A stretch of 64,000 nucleotides of DNA from the NCBI RefSeq assembly GCF_024218775.1, contig NZ_CP100404.1, forward strand, positions 1,364,001-1,428,000, read 5' to 3'. Position 1 is the first letter of the stretch. Each line of letters opens with the position of its first letter. The notes under the pieces are model-generated. The model was not told the origin of the DNA. It was given only the letters and a program-made list of their open reading frames with translations, and ran no database searches. The position numbers and the translations under genes are program-made. Positions 49,778-58,620 of this stretch are shown here, piece by piece. Source of the stretch: Haloarcula marina. GTDB lineage: Archaea > Halobacteriota > Halobacteria > Halobacteriales > Haloarculaceae.

Positions 49778-52700
49778 TTACAGCGACGTGAACGGCAGCG
49801 ACGCCAGCGTCGACCCGTCGTAGGCGAGCGCGCTGGATTGGCTCACGCCGTCGGGGGTCACCATGTCGATGATGCTGGGGGCGTTGCCGACGGCCCCGGA
49901 CTGCGCGCCGCCGAACTGCCACTGGGTCGCGCTCTCTTGTACGTCGCGGAACGCGCCGTAGTCCTCGGAACCGACGACGGGCACGACTTCGGCGTTCTCG
50001 ATGTCCACGTTGCTCATCGTGCTCTGGGCGACGGACAGCGTGACCGTGTTCGCACCGAGATCGACGCTCAGTCCGGGCGTGCTGAGGCTGTTGCCCGCCG
50101 CGTCGATGACGCCCTGACTGTAGCCGCTGGCGTCGACGCGGTAGTGCCACGCCGCGTCGAACTCGGCGGTGACGTTCAGGTCGCCGTTCTCCGTCGCCGA
50201 CCCGCCCGACAGCGAGGGGTCGCGGAGCCAGACGACGAAGTAGTGCGGCGAGAAGTTCCCCGAACTGAAGGCGTCGTAGAGGTTCGACACCTCGAAGGTG
50301 AAGTCGTAGGTGGAACTGGTCTCATCGACGTCGAACGAGAGCAGGTCGAACGCGCCGTCCTCGAAGGAACTGTCGGTCGGGTAGGTGTACGCGCCCGGTC
50401 CGGCGTCGTCGCCCGACGCGTCGCCGAGACTCGACGAGAAGGTTCTCGAAGACGACTCGGCGGGCACGAGACGGAGCGCCGTCCCGCCGCCCGCGCCCAT
50501 CGAGAAGGTGATACTGTCTCCGGCCGCGACGTTCGATTCGGTAATGGCGACGTCCGTGGGGTTGGTGTCCACGTCCGTCCCGGCCGCGTCGGCGTACTTC
50601 GTCATCGTCCAGCCGTCGGGCTGACTGGCGAGGAAGTCGAGCGAGACGGTCACGTCGCGGGCCGTCTCGTCGGTCATCGCGCCGACGTACCACTCGTCGC
50701 CCGAGCGCTTCGCCGTCACGATGTAGTCGCCAATTTCGCCGTCGACGGCCACCGTCTCGTCCCAACTCGCGGGGACGTTCTCGATGTAGTCGAACTCGGG
50801 TTCGGTGTCGAAGTTCTCCTTGCTCGGGTCGACGTTGGCGTAGTCCGCCGCGACGGGCGACCCCGCGCCAACGTCGCTGACGGCCACGGAGTTGAGGTTG
50901 AAGCCCCCCACGTCGCCGCCGGTCCAGGTACCGCTGCCGTCGGTGCTGTAGTTCAGTTCGACGGCAACGGTGTTGTCGCCCGCGTCGAGCGATACCGTGG
51001 TCGTATGGATGCCCCAGTCGTCCCAGTAGTTGGTATAGCTGGGCTGAATTTTCTGGGTGCTCCCGTTGACCGACAGCGTCGCCTCCGGGCCGCCATTGTC
51101 GATGACCCGCTGGGAGTTCGCCGAGGAGTCGCTGGCGTACCGGAAGTGCAGGTCGTAGTCGCCCGCGCTCGGGACGTTCTTGACCGTGAAGGTCACCGAC
51201 GCCCCCGAGGGTTCGCGGTTCGGGTCGACCGGGACGTAGTGCGCGCCGTAGGCGTTGCGCCACTTATCGGCGGTAATCATCCCGTCCAACTCGCCCGACT
51301 GGGCCTGCACGAACTCGCCGACTTCGAGGCTCGAGTCGACGTAGGCCTCGATGCGGTCGGCGGCCATCTGGATGCCGCCGAGGTAGGTGGGGTACATCGC
51401 GAGTTGTTTCGCTCGCGTGGTCTGAATCTGGTCGCCCTCGTCGTCGTTGAACGTGATGTCGAAGATACCGGGCTGATAGCTCGTCGGCCCCGCCAGCATC
51501 CGCGTGTAGGGTAGCAGGACGTGGTGGTCGCGGCCGACGTTTGACCCGAGCGCGCCGAACCCGTCGTACTCCTGGGCTTTCACGACCTCTCGCGCGGCGA
51601 CGTTCGGGTACGTCCGAATCTCCCCCGTCGGTTTGATGCCCTCGTGAATCTCCAGCATCTGCCGGTCGGCCGCCGCCTGCTCGATGACGAGTCGATGGTG
51701 GTTGACCGCGAGTTGGCAGTGTTGGTTGTGCGTCGCGTACGTGCCGTCGCCTTCGAAGCCGAGGCCCGGGTCGGAGACGTAGCCGTTCTTGATGGAGCGG
51801 ATGCCCTCGTCCTCGTACTCCTGGAAGATGCCGTTGTTCTGAATCTCGTCCTCGTAGTTGACGATGTTCCCGGCCGTCTCGTTGTGGATGGTCATCTCCA
51901 CCGAGTTAGAGAGGGCCGCGCCGTAGTCAGTCACTTCCGGCACGTCGAAGTCCGGGTAGGAGTCGGCCACCCCCATCTCCAATCCGGACCCGTCGCCCGG
52001 ATACGTGTCCCACCCTTGATTCCATCCCTCGACGAGGACGCTGTCCATCCCGTTCTGACTGGCGAAGGACATGTAGCGTTTCATCCGTTCGGTTCGCGCC
52101 CCGTGGATGTACGCCGCCGGGTCCCCCGAAATCTCGCTGTCGGACTTGTACTCCCAGTTGGCCGACCCGGCGATCATCGTCCACCAGATGCCGACGTACT
52201 TCCGTGCGGTTATCCAGTCGGTGTCGACGCTCCCCCCAGCGGTCGGTAGCACGGACTCGTCGAGCGGATCCGCCAGCAGCGGAATCAACTGCGATTCCAC
52301 TAGTTCACCCGGAGTGGAGCCGATTTGGACCGTCCGCCACGGCGTGACGTGCGGGGCCGACGCCGACACCTTCGTCCCGTCGGGAAGCGGCGCGAGTTCC
52401 GTCGCCATGTTCTTACTGCCGGTGTCAGATTTCGAGGCGAGCGACATCGACGCGTAATCGTCGAGATTCGACTCGTGGACACTCAGATACGTGCCGTCGC
52501 TGGCCTGCATCGTCACCGGTGTGTGCGCCCCCGACCGGACCGTGTTGTCGTTCGGCCGAATCGTTCGCGACCCGGCGTCGATGCCGCTCAGGTTCGTCTC
52601 GTTGTACTCCTGTTCGAAGCGCGGATTGACGAACTCGTTTCTGATCCACCACGCCGTGTAGTCCTCGCTGAAGTTGAACTCCGTGTTCTCGGAGGTGATG

Positions 52701-53239
52701 GCGAAGTCTCCGAACTCGGAATCGAACGCCCACTGGAACCCGAGGCCGTCGTCGAACACCCGGATGCGGAGGTTCGCCGACCGGCCCGGACTGGCCGTCT
52801 CTTCCAGACCGATGGTCAGGTAATTGTAGTCTTCGGAGACGGACGCAAAGTCCCCCCACTGGGGCGTCCAGTTCTCCGTCGCCGTGCCGCTGTCAGTGCC
52901 AGTCACCGTGATGTCCGGGCCCGTGCCGCTGATGGCCGTCCCGAACGCCGCTTGGTTCGCGAAGTTGAACCCGAGCGGCGACGGGTCGATGTAAGTCGTG
53001 CCGTTCGCCGAGACGCTGTACGTCGGAACGCCCGAGGAGAGGTCGACGGTCATCTCGATGGATCCGTCCGGCGATGTCACGCTCTGAACGTCTGAACTGT
53101 CCCCCGAAGTCACCTGCGCGGCGACTTCCGCCGGAACGTCCCTCGAGTACGCTGCCGCCGCCAGTAGCCCGGTCACCCCACCGAGGAAATCCCGTCGGTT
53201 CAGTCCGCTGCCACTACCACCGAATGGATTCTCTGCCAT
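49778..53239 (-). CDS. second GH97 glycoside hydrolase, Tat-exported, one DOMON-like domain
   Basis: 1153 residues. The Tat signal NRRDFLGG is at residues 14-21. The domain plan is that of the neighbour: GH97 core with HNETA (near 455), IHEG (near 535) and EYDGFG, an inserted CBM-like module (about 680-790), then one DOMON-like domain (about 933-1143) ending SLPFTSL. It lacks the second DOMON and the tail of its paralogue. IKNGYVSD again lacks a retaining nucleophile. The two genes are collinear and clearly arose by duplication. Expected to act outside the cell on alpha-glucans; specificity unknown. Confidence 0.87.
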   Translation of the reverse strand: MAENPFGGSGSGLNRRDFLGGVTGLLAAAAYSRDVPAEVAAQVTSGDSSDVQSVTSPDGSIEMTVDLSSGVPTYSVSANGTTYIDPSPLGFNFANQAAFGTAISGTGPDITVTGTDSGTATENWTPQWGDFASVSEDYNYLTIGLEETASPGRSANLRIRVFDDGLGFQWAFDSEFGDFAITSENTEFNFSEDYTAWWIRNEFVNPRFEQEYNETNLSGIDAGSRTIRPNDNTVRSGAHTPVTMQASDGTYLSVHESNLDDYASMSLASKSDTGSKNMATELAPLPDGTKVSASAPHVTPWRTVQIGSTPGELVESQLIPLLADPLDESVLPTAGGSVDTDWITARKYVGIWWTMIAGSANWEYKSDSEISGDPAAYIHGARTERMKRYMSFASQNGMDSVLVEGWNQGWDTYPGDGSGLEMGVADSYPDFDVPEVTDYGAALSNSVEMTIHNETAGNIVNYEDEIQNNGIFQEYEDEGIRSIKNGYVSDPGLGFEGDGTYATHNQHCQLAVNHHRLVIEQAAADRQMLEIHEGIKPTGEIRTYPNVAAREVVKAQEYDGFGALGSNVGRDHHVLLPYTRMLAGPTSYQPGIFDITFNDDEGDQIQTTRAKQLAMYPTYLGGIQMAADRIEAYVDSSLEVGEFVQAQSGELDGMITADKWRNAYGAHYVPVDPNREPSGASVTFTVKNVPSAGDYDLHFRYASDSSANSQRVIDNGGPEATLSVNGSTQKIQPSYTNYWDDWGIHTTTVSLDAGDNTVAVELNYSTDGSGTWTGGDVGGFNLNSVAVSDVGAGSPVAADYANVDPSKENFDTEPEFDYIENVPASWDETVAVDGEIGDYIVTAKRSGDEWYVGAMTDETARDVTVSLDFLASQPDGWTMTKYADAAGTDVDTNPTDVAITESNVAAGDSITFSMGAGGGTALRLVPAESSSRTFSSSLGDASGDDAGPGAYTYPTDSSFEDGAFDLLSFDVDETSSTYDFTFEVSNLYDAFSSGNFSPHYFVVWLRDPSLSGGSATENGDLNVTAEFDAAWHYRVDASGYSQGVIDAAGNSLSTPGLSVDLGANTVTLSVAQSTMSNVDIENAEVVPVVGSEDYGAFRDVQESATQWQFGGAQSGAVGNAPSIIDMVTPDGVSQSSALAYDGSTLASLPFTSL

Positions 53240-53538
53240 GCCAACTGGCGGAATAACAATTATAATAGTAAACCTTTCGGATGTGGGCTATTGTCACCCC
53301 TCATATATGTCGGCAACTAGATAAGAAATCTATCGCTCGAAAGTCCACAATACGTTTGTTTCAGATGCTGTACGGACTAATCCGGTCGTAGACCGCACTG
53401 CTTTGCGTCGTCGTCTACTGGCGTATGACGTGATTAAATATCCGGCAATACTTACAAAATCAACCGATGAGGGTCCGTACAGAACCTGGCGCGCGGTCGG
53501 GCGCGCCCCGTCAGCCCCCAGTCCGGATTGGCGCTGAT
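53240..53538. other. 299-bp A/T-rich intergenic region upstream of the second GH97 gene
   Basis: No gene is seen. Bases 53240-53460 are visibly A/T-richer than the rest of the window and hold the GH97 promoter (TTTACTATTATAATT on the minus strand about 23-37 bases before the ATG) and a short inverted repeat TAGAT-N5-ATCTA at 53318-53332, a possible operator. The other end is the 3' side of the ABC permease. Confidence 0.45.
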
Positions 53539-54279
53539 TCAGTCCGTCCGTGGCAGGAGTCGCGCGCCGACGAGGAACGCCACCACCGCGCACGCGGTCA
53601 GGACCGTCAGCGCCGGAAGCGCGTTGCCGCCCGTCGACGTGGCCGCGCGCACGCCCCGCGAGAAGTACGTCAGCGGCGAGAGCCACGTCGGAAGCCACGC
53701 CGGGAGCAGGGAGGGGGGAACGAACGTCTCGGACAGGAACAACAGCGGCAGGGCGATGGCGTTGCTCGCGGAGATGACGCCGTCCTGTGAGTCGGCGAGG
53801 CTGCCGAGCATCGCACCGACGCCACAGAACAGACCCACGCCGACGGCGACGAACGGGAGCAAGAGCGGCGACGGTCGAATCTGCGCCCCGGTCAGGACCA
53901 CCATCAGACCGAGGATGAGTATCCCAGCGAGGCCGATGATGACGACGTTGACGAGCGTCTGTGCGAGGAGCCACTCCGGTCGAGTGAGCGGCGTCGTCGC
54001 CAGTTTCTCGAAGCGGTTGCCGTCGCGGTGCCGCGCGACTTCGCTCCCGACCCGGGACAGCGGCGTGAACAGCACGACGACGGCGAGGTAGCCGGGAACG
54101 TAGTACGCCGGTGGTTCGGTGAACAGGCCGCCCCCGCCTGGCCGCGTCTGGACCAACACGCCGAAGATGACGACGATGATGAGCGGGAAGAAGAACGTGA
54201 AGAAGACGGCCGTCCGGCGGCGGAGAAATGCCAGCGCTGCCGCCCGCGACTCCGAGCGGAGTCGGCCGAGACGGCTCAT
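53539..54279 (-). CDS. ABC-2 type transporter permease
   Basis: 246 residues with six helices. The N-terminus is basic and cytoplasmic. FFFPLIIVVIFGVLV, then NRFEKLATTPLTRPEWLLAQ (the coupling-type loop of ABC-2 exporters), and FLSETFVPPSLLPAWLPTWLSPLTY near 190. It forms the membrane half of an exporter whose ATPase gene overlaps its start by four bases. The substrate is unknown; the position next to haem and oxidase genes suggests a part in respiratory-enzyme maturation. Confidence 0.88.
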   Translation of the reverse strand: MSRLGRLRSESRAAALAFLRRRTAVFFTFFFPLIIVVIFGVLVQTRPGGGGLFTEPPAYYVPGYLAVVVLFTPLSRVGSEVARHRDGNRFEKLATTPLTRPEWLLAQTLVNVVIIGLAGILILGLMVVLTGAQIRPSPLLLPFVAVGVGLFCGVGAMLGSLADSQDGVISASNAIALPLLFLSETFVPPSLLPAWLPTWLSPLTYFSRGVRAATSTGGNALPALTVLTACAVVAFLVGARLLPRTD

Positions 54280-55217
54280 TGCGGGCCTCCCGACGCGGCG
54301 GCCGTCGCCTGTGGTTCACCGCCGCGGCCGACGCCGGTGCCGGTCAGTTCGAGATACACCGCTTCGAGGTCGGGTTCGGTCCACGTCAGGCCGTCGTAGC
54401 CGACGCCAGCGCCCTCGAGAGCGTCGACGACGCCACCGATGGACTCCGGGCGGACGCCGTAGACGACCAACTGCCCGTTCCGAAGGGCGGTCCGCGCGGG
54501 GTAGTCGATAGCCGAAACGGCGTCCTCGTCGAACGTGCCGTCGACGAGGAGTTGGCTGTCGCCGCCGTGGTCGGCTATCAACTGCTCGGGGTCGTCCAGC
54601 GCGGCGAGTCGGCCGTCGGCGAGCAAGCCGACGCGGTCGGCGAGTCGTTCGGCCTCCTCCATGTAGTGTGTCGTCACGAGGATAGTGACGCCCCGGTCGG
54701 CGAGGCCCTCGAGCAACTCCCAGATGGCCTGCCGACCCGCTGGGTCGATGCCCGTCGTCGGTTCGTCCAACACGAGCAGGTCGGGGTCGTTGATGAGCGC
54801 CGTCGCCACGCAGGTCCGACGCTGTTGGCCCCCCGAGAGGTTCTCGTAGGTGGTGTCGGCGGTGTCCGCGAGTCCCACGTCCGCCAGCACGGCGTCCACG
54901 TCTCGCGTCTCGTCGTACAGTCCGGCGTAGTAGGCGACGAGTTCGCGGGCGGTCAGGCGTTCGTGGGGCGAGAACGACTGCGGGAGCAGGCCGATTCGGC
55001 TCCGGTCCACTGCGCGGGGTGACTCGCCGAACAGTTCGACACGCCCCTCGGCGTCGGTGGTCCCCGTCAGCGCCCGGACCAGCGTCGTCTTCCCCGCGCC
55101 GTTGGGGCCGACCAGCGCGAGGACTTCCCCCGCTGTCGCTGTCAGCGACACGCCGTCCAGCGCGACCGTGTCGCCGTACCTCCGTTGCACGTCCTCGGCG
55201 ACCAGTACCTCGTCCAT
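54276..55217 (-). CDS. ABC transporter ATP-binding protein
   Basis: 313 residues. Walker A GPNGAGKTT near residues 38-46, the signature LSGGQQRR near 127, Walker B LLVLDEPTTGID near 147-158, and the switch histidine in LVTTHYME. The C-terminal 80 residues are an extra domain typical of drug/ABC-2 exporter ATPases. It is coupled with the permease gene. It begins the set ATPase, permease, downstream of the SelW-like and CtaB genes on the same strand. Confidence 0.9.
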   Translation of the reverse strand: MDEVLVAEDVQRRYGDTVALDGVSLTATAGEVLALVGPNGAGKTTLVRALTGTTDAEGRVELFGESPRAVDRSRIGLLPQSFSPHERLTARELVAYYAGLYDETRDVDAVLADVGLADTADTTYENLSGGQQRRTCVATALINDPDLLVLDEPTTGIDPAGRQAIWELLEGLADRGVTILVTTHYMEEAERLADRVGLLADGRLAALDDPEQLIADHGGDSQLLVDGTFDEDAVSAIDYPARTALRNGQLVVYGVRPESIGGVVDALEGAGVGYDGLTWTEPDLEAVYLELTGTGVGRGGEPQATAAASGGPQ

Positions 55218-55265
55218 ATCTGCCCGTCCGGTATCGCCGCCGAAAGCGGTTCCGTTCTGTCGACG

Positions 55266-55502
55266 CTACAGACTGGCGCGCACGGCGCGGACGATGTCGT
55301 CCACGTCGTAGTCGTCTTCGTCCTTGTCGTACACCGCCTCGCCGTCGACGGTCACGCGGAACACGCCGTGTGACCCCATCACCAAACTCACCTTATCCAA
55401 CTCGCCTTCGAGGCCGTTGAGAATCGCGCGCTCGACGGCCAGCGCTCGGTCGAGGAATCCACACGGGACGCAGTACTCGATTTCGACTTCGACGTTCGAC
55501 AT
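55266..55502 (-). CDS. Rdx/SelW-like thioredoxin-fold protein with CVPC
   Basis: 78 residues. C11-V-P-C14 directly follows strand 1 (VEIEY), the redox CxxC position of the SelT/SelW/SelH (Rdx) family; Cys replaces selenocysteine. The helix LDRALAVERAIL, the strand VSLVMGSHGVFRVTVDGE, and the terminal helix DDIVRAVRASL match the fold. Members are small thiol oxidoreductases. In this position, between DUF7546 and an ABC exporter beside oxidase assembly genes, a role in thiol/copper chemistry for oxidase maturation is plausible but inferred. Confidence 0.75.
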   Translation of the reverse strand: MSNVEVEIEYCVPCGFLDRALAVERAILNGLEGELDKVSLVMGSHGVFRVTVDGEAVYDKDEDDYDVDDIVRAVRASL

Positions 55503-55541
55503 GCGCGCGGGTACGCTCTCGCGGGAGAAAAACGCCCGCCC

Positions 55542-56216
55542 TCAGCGGCCGAACGGCCGCCAGTACAGGAGCGCGACGGAGAGGAGGTACACCACAGTCG
55601 CCGCGCCGTACGATTGGGGGACCAACTGGCCGACGACGGCCGCCGTCCCGCCGAGGACGCTGGAGACCACCGGGACGAGAATCCCGAGGACGCAGGAGAC
55701 ACACGAGAACAGGCCGGTCAGCGTCCCCCACGAGAGGCCCGCCGAGTCCAGCACCATCACGTAGACGAGATACGACAGGGCGGCGTAGCCGACCAGTTTG
55801 TACGGGATGAGCGTCACCGACACGACTTCGCCGAAGTACGCAAGCATCGGGTTCCACCCCGGCGGGAGGTACAGCAGGTTGAACTGGAAGTACGACTCGA
55901 TGCCGGGCGACCCCGGGCGGACGATACCGCCGATGGCCGCCAGTACGAGGAAGTACGCGCCCGCGACGAGCATTCCCTTACGGCGTTGGGACTGCGAGAC
56001 GGGCGGTGGCGTCGTCTTGACGATAGCCAGCAGGCCGACGTTTATCCAGACCAGCGGGTAGACGTACTGGGCGATGCCGGTCAGCGAGGTGGCCGTCGTC
56101 CCGCCGAAGAGGACGTGGAATGCGACCAGCAGGAGTTCCGTATTGAGGAGGAGCGCGCCGTACAGCAGCGTCTCGCGGTCGAGCGAGAAGTCGGGTCGGC
56201 GAGTGAGCGTGCTCAT
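55542..56216 (-). CDS. DUF7546-like membrane protein
   Basis: 224 residues with six or seven helices. A motif SCVSCVLGI near 171-179 has two closely placed cysteines inside a helix, which could bind metal or act in redox exchange. It is encoded immediately after CtaB (four-base ATGA overlap), a pairing I associate with haloarchaeal DUF7546 proteins from memory. Function unknown; the neighbourhood suggests haem-copper oxidase assembly. The longer in-frame ORF upstream is antisense-type sequence and was not used. Confidence 0.72.
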   Translation of the reverse strand: MSTLTRRPDFSLDRETLLYGALLLNTELLLVAFHVLFGGTTATSLTGIAQYVYPLVWINVGLLAIVKTTPPPVSQSQRRKGMLVAGAYFLVLAAIGGIVRPGSPGIESYFQFNLLYLPPGWNPMLAYFGEVVSVTLIPYKLVGYAALSYLVYVMVLDSAGLSWGTLTGLFSCVSCVLGILVPVVSSVLGGTAAVVGQLVPQSYGAATVVYLLSVALLYWRPFGR

Positions 56217-57619
56217 ATCGCGAGGGCATCGACGACGATGGCCACGAGCAAGAGCCCGAGGTAGGTGTTCGAAGCGTGGAACGCCCGGAACGCCGCCGCT
56301 TCGGTCTGTTCGCGGTGGAGGCGGACGACCGTCCACAGGAAGACGGCCCCGAACGCCACCGAGGTCAGCGCGTACAGCCATCCGAGCGAGGTCAGCGCCG
56401 CCAGCACGCCCGAGGCGACCAGCGTCGCGCCGAGGTAGTAGACGATGTGTTTCCGCGTCGTCGTCTCGCCGCGAACGACGGGCATCATCGGGAAGCCGCC
56501 CTGCTCGTAGTCGTCCTTGTACGCCAGCGCGAGGTTGTAGAAGTGCGCGGGGGTCCAGAGGAAGATGACCGTCGCCAGCACGATACCGGGGAGGCCGACG
56601 GTTCCGGCGACGGCGACCCAGCCGATGAGCGCCGGGAGCGCCCCAGCGGCCCCGCCGATGACCGTGTTCTGGACGGTGTTGGGCTTCAGCACGAGCGTGT
56701 AGATGACGCTGTAAAAGAGGATGGCGGCCAGACCGAGGGCTGCGGCCAGCAGGTTCACCTGCCAGAACAGCCACAGCGACGTCGCGGAGAGGACGAGACC
56801 GAAGGCCATCGCGTTGCGCACCGGAATCTGGTGGGTCGCGATGGGGCGGTCGGAGGTCCGGTCCATCCGCTTGTCGATGTCGCGTTCGAGGACGTGGTTG
56901 AACGTCCCGGAGGCTCCGATAGAGAGGACGCCGCCGCCGAGGGTCAGCAGGACGGTCCGAACGGTGAGGTCGGTCCCCGTCGCCCCCGTCGCCAGCGCCA
57001 TCCCCGCGGCGGCCACGAGACACAGCAGCCACATCAGCCGCGGCTTCATCAGTCGGAAGTACGCGGAGACGGTGGCGACGACGCGCTCACGCGCGGAGAG
57101 AGACGCCGCCGAGACGGGGCGCTCGTCGTTTTCCTCGGGCATCGGTGCGGGCGAGAGGTCGGTGACCGGTTCTTCCTCGTCGTCACCGGTCTCGGCTTCC
57201 AGATGCCACGCCAGCGCGAGGACGAACGCGCCGAAAATCGCCATCCCGACCGCGAGGTGCGCGCCGGGGAGTTGGCCCGCCGCGCCCGAGGTAGCGACGA
57301 ACGCGCCGAGCGCGATTTGGAGGGGGTACAGCGCGAGGCCCGCCACCAGCGTGGCCTTGACGCGACGGGACGCGTCGGTTCGCAGACCGAGGCCGACGGT
57401 CACGAGGGCGAGGACGCCGACTATTGCCGCAGTCAGGCGGTGCCCGCGGGCGATGAGCAGTTCGGGCTCCGAGAGGGAGACCGGACCGCGACACAGCGGC
57501 CACGTGGTGCACGTCGCCACCGCGTCGGTGATGGCGGCCGTCGCACCGGCGATGACCAGCAGATAGACGCCGACGGCAGTCGCCGCCAACAGTCCGGCGA
57601 AGGTCCGGCTTGCAGCCAT
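56213..57619 (-). CDS. ctaB: CtaA-half/CtaB fusion: haem O synthase (protohaem farnesyltransferase)
   Basis: 468 residues. Residues 1-145 have four helices matching one half of the CtaA/Cox15 haem A synthase (CTTWPLCRG near 38 and ARGHRLTAA near 57, with conserved Cys/His). Residues 185-465 form the CtaB UbiA-type domain with NHVLERDIDKRMDRT near 252, the prenyl-diphosphate motif, and LKPNTVQNTVIGGAAGALP. CtaB makes haem O and CtaA makes haem A for cytochrome oxidase. Only half of CtaA is present, so it may dimerise or work with another CtaA elsewhere. Coupled by overlap to the DUF7546-like gene. Confidence 0.9.
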   Translation of the reverse strand: MAASRTFAGLLAATAVGVYLLVIAGATAAITDAVATCTTWPLCRGPVSLSEPELLIARGHRLTAAIVGVLALVTVGLGLRTDASRRVKATLVAGLALYPLQIALGAFVATSGAAGQLPGAHLAVGMAIFGAFVLALAWHLEAETGDDEEEPVTDLSPAPMPEENDERPVSAASLSARERVVATVSAYFRLMKPRLMWLLCLVAAAGMALATGATGTDLTVRTVLLTLGGGVLSIGASGTFNHVLERDIDKRMDRTSDRPIATHQIPVRNAMAFGLVLSATSLWLFWQVNLLAAALGLAAILFYSVIYTLVLKPNTVQNTVIGGAAGALPALIGWVAVAGTVGLPGIVLATVIFLWTPAHFYNLALAYKDDYEQGGFPMMPVVRGETTTRKHIVYYLGATLVASGVLAALTSLGWLYALTSVAFGAVFLWTVVRLHREQTEAAAFRAFHASNTYLGLLLVAIVVDALAI

Positions 57620-57705
57620 TAGTTACGACTTTGTCGGCGGACACTTAGACTCCTCGCTTTTTCGCTCGAACCCCACTGTGGCACCGAAACGAGGCGGGAC
57701 CCCGG

Positions 57706-58620
57706 CTACGATCCGGTGACCGTCGCGCCCGTCTGCCACTGGAAGACGAGTTGCTGAATCTCGCCGTCGGTGATAGTCTCGCCGCCGGTCCCCGGCACCT
57801 CCGCGCCCGTCTGCCACCAGAAGACGGCCTGCTGGATTTCGTCGTCCTCGATGGTTGCGTCGTCGCCGGACCCGTAACTGGCGACGGCCTCCGTCACGGT
57901 GGTCGGTTGGACGGTGACGTTGACGGTGTCGGTGTCCGTCGCACCGCTCTCGTCGGTGACGGTCACCTCGAAGGTGAGCGTCGTCGCGGAATCGACGGCG
58001 GGCGACGTGAACGTGGGCGTCGCCGTGTCGGCGTCGGTCAGCGTGACTCCCGTGTTGGTCGCTTCGGTCCACCTGTAGGTCAGCGGGTCGCCGTCGGGGT
58101 CCGCCGACCCGGTGGCGTTCAGTTCGACCGCGGTCACCTCGGCGACAGTCCGGTCGTCCCCCGCGTCGGCCGTCGGCGGCCGGTTCGCCTGCTCGATGGT
58201 GAGAGTGGTCGTCTCAGTGTCGTCCTCGGAGAGGACTCCGTGTGCGTAGTCGCCGGGCACGAGGCCGCTCGTATCGATGCCGGTGAACTCGACGGTCGTA
58301 CTCTCCCCGCCGTCGAGCGTCACGTCCTCGGTGACGACGGCGCTCTCGTCGCTGAGTTGGCCGTCACCGTCCGTGTCGTCCAGTTCACCTTCCCAGCCCT
58401 CGGGGAACTCGAGTTGCAGTTGGGGCGCACCCGTGTCGGCAGACGTCTCGAACGTCGTCGTCAGAGTCACTTCGTCGCCGGGGAGCGCGGTCGTGGCCGT
58501 CGTCGACTGCGTGACGCTGGCGGTCTGGGCCGCCGCGACACCGGCGAAGCCGTCCGTCGCGAGGACGACGAGCGCCGCCACGACGACTGCGGATACGGAA
58601 CGAGATGTGCGAGCGGTCAC
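57706..58620 (-). CDS. secreted PKD/REJ-type protein with dockerin-like C-terminus
   Basis: 304 residues from the GTG at 58620 (VTARTSRSV, then a hydrophobic signal peptide cut near AAAQTA). An upstream in-frame GTG at 58728 would add 36 poor residues. The body has beta domains: a WIAG-like strand-rich part (about 35-130) and a PKD-like part with PPTADAGDDRTVAE (near 140-235). The last 55 residues hold two copies of a dockerin-like motif, DDEIQQAVFWWQTGAEV and DGEIQQLVFQWQTGATV. No cohesin is evident in the window. It is divergent from coxB. Confidence 0.7.
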   Translation of the reverse strand: MTARTSRSVSAVVVAALVVLATDGFAGVAAAQTASVTQSTTATTALPGDEVTLTTTFETSADTGAPQLQLEFPEGWEGELDDTDGDGQLSDESAVVTEDVTLDGGESTTVEFTGIDTSGLVPGDYAHGVLSEDDTETTTLTIEQANRPPTADAGDDRTVAEVTAVELNATGSADPDGDPLTYRWTEATNTGVTLTDADTATPTFTSPAVDSATTLTFEVTVTDESGATDTDTVNVTVQPTTVTEAVASYGSGDDATIEDDEIQQAVFWWQTGAEVPGTGGETITDGEIQQLVFQWQTGATVTGS

